Assembly (NCBI GenBank): GCA_019671135.1
Contig: JAHRHY010000009.1
Location: forward strand, 62,001-126,000
Source of the DNA: Linnemannia hyalina
Taxonomy: Eukaryota > Mortierellomycota > Mortierellomycetes > Mortierellales > Mortierellaceae
Direction: 5' to 3'
Length of the DNA: 64,000 bases
Position numbers and translations under genes: made by a program
The notes under the pieces: model-generated
Told to the model about the DNA's origin: nothing
The model's database searches: none
The model's input: the letters and a program-made list of their open reading frames with translations, nothing else
Shown: positions 58,984 through 64,000 of the stretch, piece after piece
Layout of the letters: each line of letters opens with the position of its first letter
Numbering within the stretch: position 1 is the stretch's first letter

Positions 58984-61900
58984 ATGTCCGACTTTTTTGG
59001 CTTCAACACGGTCATGCCAGGCCGCCAGGGTGGCAGAATCGCCCTGAACCTCGAGGAGCAGCAGGAGCTCGACCGCCAGGTCCAAAAGTACGCTCTCGAA
59101 ACCGGGGAGGACTTTGAGATTTACGACTATGGCGAGACCTACGACAACCTGGCCGATGATCTCGAGGAGACCAGGGATGATCTCAACGACGAGACCTTCG
59201 GTGGTGCAGGCGGAGCAGATGAAGGCAAGTTTTTTTGTTGTCCTCATTCTTCTTGAGATAATTGGACTCTCACTTACATACCCACAGAGGTACACACAGT
59301 GGAGGAAAGAAACAATTAGCAGCTATTACCATCTACCAGGCTAATACTAACATAACACTATGTTCACCTTCCTCTATGGAACAGGAACCGACTTTGACTT
59401 TGCAAAGAACACGCACCAGGTCGCTCCTGCCCTCAAGAAGGAGGAGGAGCTCTACATCAAGCAGAGTGATCATTCAGGTGAGTGACACATTACCCGTCAA
59501 CAGAACTATCCAATATGTCATGTCAAGGAGATTCCATCTGACTAAATACTTGCGTATATATTCATCAATGAACCACAGGTGTCCGCCGCTCCTCGTTTGC
59601 TTCATTGTGGGAGAACAACGGGAACAACCTACAGGGACTTCCTGAGGTATGGATATGGCGATCATGGAACAGTCACTTTCGCAATAGCAGGTGTATTCAA
59701 CATATGAACATATTCTAAGACCATGGACTATGGATGCGTCACCTCACACCCTAACCAAGGACTGTTCAAATGCCATTATTAGCCTTCGCATGCTGCGTCG
59801 TCGATCTGGGGCTCTTTCAGCAACACCACCGCCAAGGGTATGGGTACGAATACAATTTACAGGATGAAACTACGATACTATGTCACAACTGGATAATGTG
59901 CTCCTCGACCAGGCTATTGATTCTGTTCACGCTTCTCCACACATAACTGGACAATCGGCATTCGCTCTCCTCTAGATATCGGTGGCAATGGTGGATTCGC
60001 TGTTCACGATCCCGTCTTTGGACAGGGCACCTTCGCTCTTTCGCGACCCTCCGGCTTTGGTGGCAACCAACCTAGTCTGGAGGAAATTGAGGCTCAGCTC
60101 GCGAGAACTGCCGGTGCTCAGCCCCATATTCAAATGCAACAGGAGCGCAAGATGATGAGCTTGGAGGAGGTTGAGGCTGCCTTGATGAACATCAACGGAG
60201 GACGCCCCATCTACTCGGAGGCCATGATCGCCGAGCAGCAGGCCAAGCAGGCCAGACTTGAGCAGCGTCGTGCCGAGAGACAGGCTAAGCAAGCTGAGAC
60301 TGTAAGTCCCTTGAACAGGATCATGATCAAAATGGACTATTTGACATGGGCTTTCATGAGCTGTATCATGGCGATCAGATCGGCTTACACCATCTATTTC
60401 CATTTTCTAACTCTCAACTTAGGCCAAGCACAATGGCTTGATGACACAGAGCGACAAGGACTTTATCAACCGCATTCAGATCTCGCAGTTGGTCACGGAC
60501 GATCCCTATGCCGACGACTTTTACTGCCAGGTCTACACCGCTCTTCGTAACAGACACTTGCAGCAAATGGGCATTCCTGGCAACATGATGGACCCAGAGG
60601 GCATCCAGGGCGACAGCAGACGTCGCGGAGGCAACGGCCGCACTGAGCAGCGCATGCAACAGCAGGTCCAGAGGATCGTCAGCGATGCCAAGCGTAACCC
60701 CAAACGCACCAACGGTAACCATCGTGGCATTTTCTCGTTGTTTTATCCATGCCATGTATCGTGAAAATGATGAAAAACGGTCGACGCTTCACTCATATAA
60801 TTGTTAACTTGTCACGAAACAGTGACTGTGGAGGGCGCCCTTGGAAAGATTGCAGTGAACTCGGTTCTCAACCCTCGTCAGCTTTTGCAGGTCTCAAAGC
60901 GCGGAAGCTACGCCGAGTCGTCGGGACCCAACTCGCCCAAGCCCCCTTCGCCTGGACCCGTCAGCACCAAATCGCACACTGTTCTTGGATGGATCGAGAA
61001 CGTTTACACATACGTCTTGGCTCTGGAACAGAAGAGGCGACAGCAACCACCACCTCCAAGAATGGGCGAGGAAGAGATTGCCGGAGAGGCCATCCGTCGT
61101 TGGAACGAGGAATACGGTGTCCTTGCCCGCAAGATGTGGAACGAGCTTCGCATCACCGTTCCCATTGGCATCGTGTAAGTTGGCATCATCACCATTGACT
61201 GACAATAATACTGAGCCTCCTGCCATTGAAGTACCTACATGTGATGACTTAAACTCCACTCCACAACTCCTTGCTATTCCATTCCTCTTGTTAGTCATCC
61301 TCATCCCTTCATTTCGATTTTGAACTACTCCAAGGGTAAGAAGGTTATTCCTCGCGTCCTTCGTCACTTGCTGCCTGAGCAGACACTGACTCTGTTGACC
61401 ATGTTGGTGGCCAACTTTGAGTCATTGAATGTGTGTAAGTCTGAGGTCTACGCCGATGTCCAGGGCAACCAGGAGATTGAGTTGTTTATGAACACGATTG
61501 TCCCACCACTCCTCGGATTTGTCTCTGAGGCGCCATTCAGGATCGTTGTCGGTCTTTTGGCCTTGTTTATTGAGCGCAACAATATGATCTGGGTTGCCAG
61601 GAGCAAGGTAATGAATAACTTTATGGTTTCCCTCGTTTTATCAGATCTGCATGTTGTGAGACAAACAGATGGGATACTAGGATTGAATAAGATGCCGGTA
61701 CTAATACTTTCTGTCTATTCGTCATAACCTCATTTTTAGCCTGGTTTGGCCTTTTTGACTCTGTTCTTGAGCCGCGCCGAGATACTTAAACAGGGCCAGG
61801 GTAACTACCCCATCCCAGAAGACCGCGAGGTTAACCAATGGTAAGCATTTCTCGGCACAATATTGGTTTCTGGGCTGCATGGTTACATGGGTGCTTGTTA

Positions 61901-62454
61901 TTTTATTTTGATCGCATGACGAATGTCCCCAGGTTCGAGGACCGCTCCACGGGTACTTTTTGCGTTGTATATTTCTTTGAACGAATCTAACATTTCCTCA
62001 TTTTTTACCATTTGGTTTATTCGCCGACATCTTAATAGGAACGAGCTTTACCATAGACTGTTTAACCAGTTGCAGACGCACTTTTCAGCATTGTTCATGC
62101 CCAAGGCCACGATGGCCGAGGATGTGCACGTATGGCGCTTCTTGGCTGCCATGGCCGTCGGCGCCACTGTTGACCAGCAACACGTTCTTGTCACCGAAGT
62201 GAGGTAATTAATCCTCATTAACATGGTGCTGTCAAGTCGTCTCTTTTCTGTCATTTACAACACGTGTAGCAATCGGCTAACGTTTCATGTTTTCTTACTT
62301 ATGTGATAATAGAGAGCAAGTACTGGAAAATGTGATTGCGGCACAGACGTCACGTTTGTCGCCCGAGAAGGCGGCACAGAGAATCGGAAACGTCAACTTG
62401 TTTTTGCACGCACTTGGCTTGGATGCGTCTCAAGTGTCAGTGCCAGCCATGTAA
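58984..62454 (+). CDS. PAT1: Pat1 decapping activator and deadenylation-decapping scaffold, 715 aa, GC-AG first intron
   Basis: Eleven exons (58984-59224, 59385-59477, 59579-59646, 59783-59837, 59976-60301, 60423-60714, 60823-61174, 61295-61607, 61740-61840, 62039-62203, 62313-62454) give 716 codons. The N-terminus MSDFFGFNTVMPG is the family's Dhh1-binding start. A Gln/acidic region follows. The segment PSLEEIEAQLARTA and MMSLEEVEAALMNING resembles Pat1 N-terminal peptides. SDKDFINRIQISQLVTDDPY, ADDFYCQVYTALRNR and the helical C-terminal domain (KVIPRVLRHLLPEQTLTLLT, PGLAFLTLFLSRAEILKQG, NVNLFLHALGLDASQ) identify Pat1. It recruits Lsm1-7, Dcp2 and Xrn1 to deadenylated mRNA in P-bodies. Intron 1 uses AAG|GCAAGT. 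A 20-base stretch at 61933-61952 has both splice signals, but including it breaks the frame, so it is left out. Confidence 0.95.
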
Positions 62455-62689
62455 AAAAACTCCTTCAACAAAGTCTTATGCCCTTCTTTTTTCTACGCGC
62501 ATTTCCTATCCACCCCGCACTACCAGCTTACACAATGATGCACACATTACCAGACGAAAAGAAAAGAAAAAAAACACATAAAAAGTACAAAAACAAGCAG
62601 CAAACCATACATTGCCGTTTCTCTGGTTGTTATTGTTTGAAATGGATCGTGGGAGAAATGACAAAGGCGGTGCTAGATTTATTAAAGGT

Positions 62690-62705
62690 TGGGGGGGGGG
62701 GGGGG
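62690..62705. repeat. G15 homopolymer in a convergent 3' region
   Basis: Fifteen consecutive G bases lie between the Pat1 stop and the neighbouring stop; a likely site of assembly uncertainty. Confidence 0.9.
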
Positions 62706-62741
62706 AGACAAAGATGGTATGGACAGAAGTAAACCATAAAC

Positions 62742-63998
62742 TTAGTCTCGGAGAGTGGGGGCTGGGACAGTAATGGGTGGTGAGCGTGTCCAGAGGATTG
62801 CTTCTTCGTAAGGTCCATCATCCTCATACGCTCCAGGTCCAGGCCCTTGTCGGTGTGGCTGTGAAGGTGGGACTCGAGAACGACCATCGATATCACCAGT
62901 GCCACGTCTACCGCCGGGCTGGGGGACCATTGGGCGGTCAACAAACTGATGTTGTTGCCATCGTGGAGCAGGTGGCAGTTGTTGCTGTTGCAAAGACAGA
63001 GGATCGACAATGGGAGGGCTTCTGGTCATTCGCTGACGGGCGTCTCGTTCTCGTTGCTGGAGCTCGTAGTCACGGACAAAGGGGGCTGCATACCGTGAGG
63101 CGGGGAAGAGGATCTCGGAGGGGCTTTCGACTGCGTAGTAGGGTTCTCTGCCGCTGTTGTCATCGTACTTGTCTGTCGTATACCTGGGGTCTCTGTCTCT
63201 GTCGCGGTCTCGGCGGTTTCGTGTGGTAGGGGAAGGGTCTTGGGCACGACGGACAGGACGAGAGGAGCGGTCGTCAATGGGGGTGAGGACTGGAAGGGGT
63301 GGAGGGGGTGGAGATCGGTAGAGGGTGTCGACGGAGGGGCGGCTGTATGAAGGTTGGGGCTGAGGAATGTAAGGTTGTCTCGAGGAGTCATCCAAATAGG
63401 GTCGGGTTGAGTACTGTTGCTGGTAGGGTTGTTGCGGTCGCTGGTAATAGTGCCATTGATCCCTATCCCTATCCCTATCTCTGTCTCTGTCTCTTTCCCT
63501 CTCACTGTCCCTATCCCAGTCGCGATCCCTGGTGTTAGATCGCTCGCGTCGCTGTCGATCGTACAGATCTCTATCCTGAGGGAACTGGTAGAGCTGCGCT
63601 GGTGGGACTGGTTGCGGCAGAGGCATCGGGTATCTGTAAGCTTGTTGGTACCGACTGCCTTTGGGAACTCGACTAACACCTCCACCAGCCATTGGTCTGA
63701 ACCCATAGTCCTGCACTCTGAACCCTCCCCCACTGCTATCCGAGTCGAGACTTTCTATACTATTCCTGCGCCTAGGCAATAGGTGCTGCTGCTGTTGTTG
63801 ATGTCGACTATTAGAAGGAGGAGGTGGTGGTTTCATAGTTGCCCGCTGTTGCTGTTGTTGTTGTTGTTGTTGTTGTTGTTGCTGCTGTTGCTGATTGCGC
63901 GAGTCGTGTTTCTGATGATGCGGCAACTGACGCTGACGTCGGTGCTGTTGTTCTTGGTACTGCAGCTCTTGTTGGGTGCGCTGTTGGTCCTGTTGCAT
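62742..63998 (-). CDS. Gln-rich and Arg-Asp-repeat protein, C-terminal part (5' end off the window)
   Basis: An open minus frame of 418 codons ending TAA at 62742-62744 and continuing to the right edge. An ATG at 63996-63998 is in frame, but the true start may lie outside. From the N-terminal side: Gln/His-rich, a run of about 18 Gln near residues 37-55, RRRNSIESLDSDSSGGG, MAGGGVSRVPKGSRYQQAY, then an RERERDRDRDRDRD repeat, followed by a Pro/Tyr/Gln-rich segment (YQRPQQPYQQQYSTRPYLDD) and more RDRDRDRD. The end is ILWTRSPPITVPAPTLRD. RD repeats are typical of splicing- and RNA-associated proteins and of some phase-separating scaffolds; no folded domain is visible. Convergent with Pat1, 287 bp apart. 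Confidence 0.75.
   Translation of the reverse strand: MQQDQQRTQQELQYQEQQHRRQRQLPHHQKHDSRNQQQQQQQQQQQQQQQQRATMKPPPPPSNSRHQQQQQHLLPRRRNSIESLDSDSSGGGFRVQDYGFRPMAGGGVSRVPKGSRYQQAYRYPMPLPQPVPPAQLYQFPQDRDLYDRQRRERSNTRDRDWDRDSERERDRDRDRDRDRDQWHYYQRPQQPYQQQYSTRPYLDDSSRQPYIPQPQPSYSRPSVDTLYRSPPPPPLPVLTPIDDRSSRPVRRAQDPSPTTRNRRDRDRDRDPRYTTDKYDDNSGREPYYAVESPSEILFPASRYAAPFVRDYELQQRERDARQRMTRSPPIVDPLSLQQQQLPPAPRWQQHQFVDRPMVPQPGGRRGTGDIDGRSRVPPSQPHRQGPGPGAYEDDGPYEEAILWTRSPPITVPAPTLRD
63449..63535 (-). repeat. 6-bp codon repeat encoding (Arg-Asp)n
   Basis: Tandem AGGGAT and AGAGAC units (ATCCCT/GTCTCT on the plus strand) encode a pure RD dipeptide run inside the right-edge protein. Confidence 0.88.
63847..63893 (-). 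repeat. CAA/CAG codon repeat encoding poly-Gln
   Basis: About fifteen consecutive Gln codons, mostly CAA, in the right-edge protein. Similar but shorter Gln tracts lie at 5537-5552 and 6273-6294 in the GATA gene. Confidence 0.88.
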
Positions 63999-64000
63999 CT

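Noticed and set aside
61933..61952. 20-nt exon of PAT1 (FEDRST)
   Set aside because: Including it breaks the reading frame into the following Pat1 exon; the direct 61840 to 62039 junction is in phase. Kept only as a poison-exon idea.

Overview
This is nuclear DNA of an early-diverging filamentous fungus. Genes carry many short GT-AG introns (about 55-850 nt, most 75-250) with C/T-rich acceptors ending TAG or CAG. Start codons lie behind C/T- or A-rich leaders, and proteins carry long Ser/Pro/Gln/Asn/His-rich tracts. The gene set (class II aldolase, Pcl-type cyclin, Gvp36-like BAR protein, Gpc1, Mim2-like protein) is fungal. Intron density together with the protein style suggests Mucoromycota, most likely Mortierellomycotina; this is inference, as no marker gene settles it. 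I found no tRNA, rRNA, CRISPR array or intact transposon.

Layout. 0-16 kb: an edge fragment, an acidic low-complexity protein, a GATA-finger regulator, an Ent3-type epsin and a large proline-rich protein with a ZNRD2-type zinc ribbon, all on the minus strand. 15.8-31 kb: a small unknown plus-strand gene with a one-base frame break, a tiny SAP-like gene beside a thioredoxin/SAP fusion, an unknown 219-aa protein, fructose-bisphosphate aldolase, mitoribosomal mS35, the NatC subunit Naa38 and a Pho85-type cyclin. 30.6-42.3 kb: an 11.7 kb interval in which I can support no gene. 42.3-50 kb: Gpc1 acyltransferase, a BAR protein, and LETM1/Mdm38 with a one-base frame break. 52-64 kb: a non-canonical poly(A)/(U) polymerase, a conserved mitochondrial protein of unknown function, a Mim2-like outer-membrane protein, Pat1, and the C-terminal part of a Gln/Arg-Asp-rich protein cut by the right edge.

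The genes are independent housekeeping units rather than a pathway cluster. Two themes recur: mitochondrial biogenesis (mS35, LETM1, the 214-aa protein, Mim2-like) and cytoplasmic mRNA fate (the nucleotidyltransferase and Pat1, about 3 kb apart). All spliced models were built by hand from splice signals. Except where noted, exon lengths sum to a multiple of three and give continuous family-like proteins. Two models need a single-base correction at a homopolymer (LETM1 and the 15.8 kb gene), which points to indels in the assembly or to young lesions. Two introns have GC donors.
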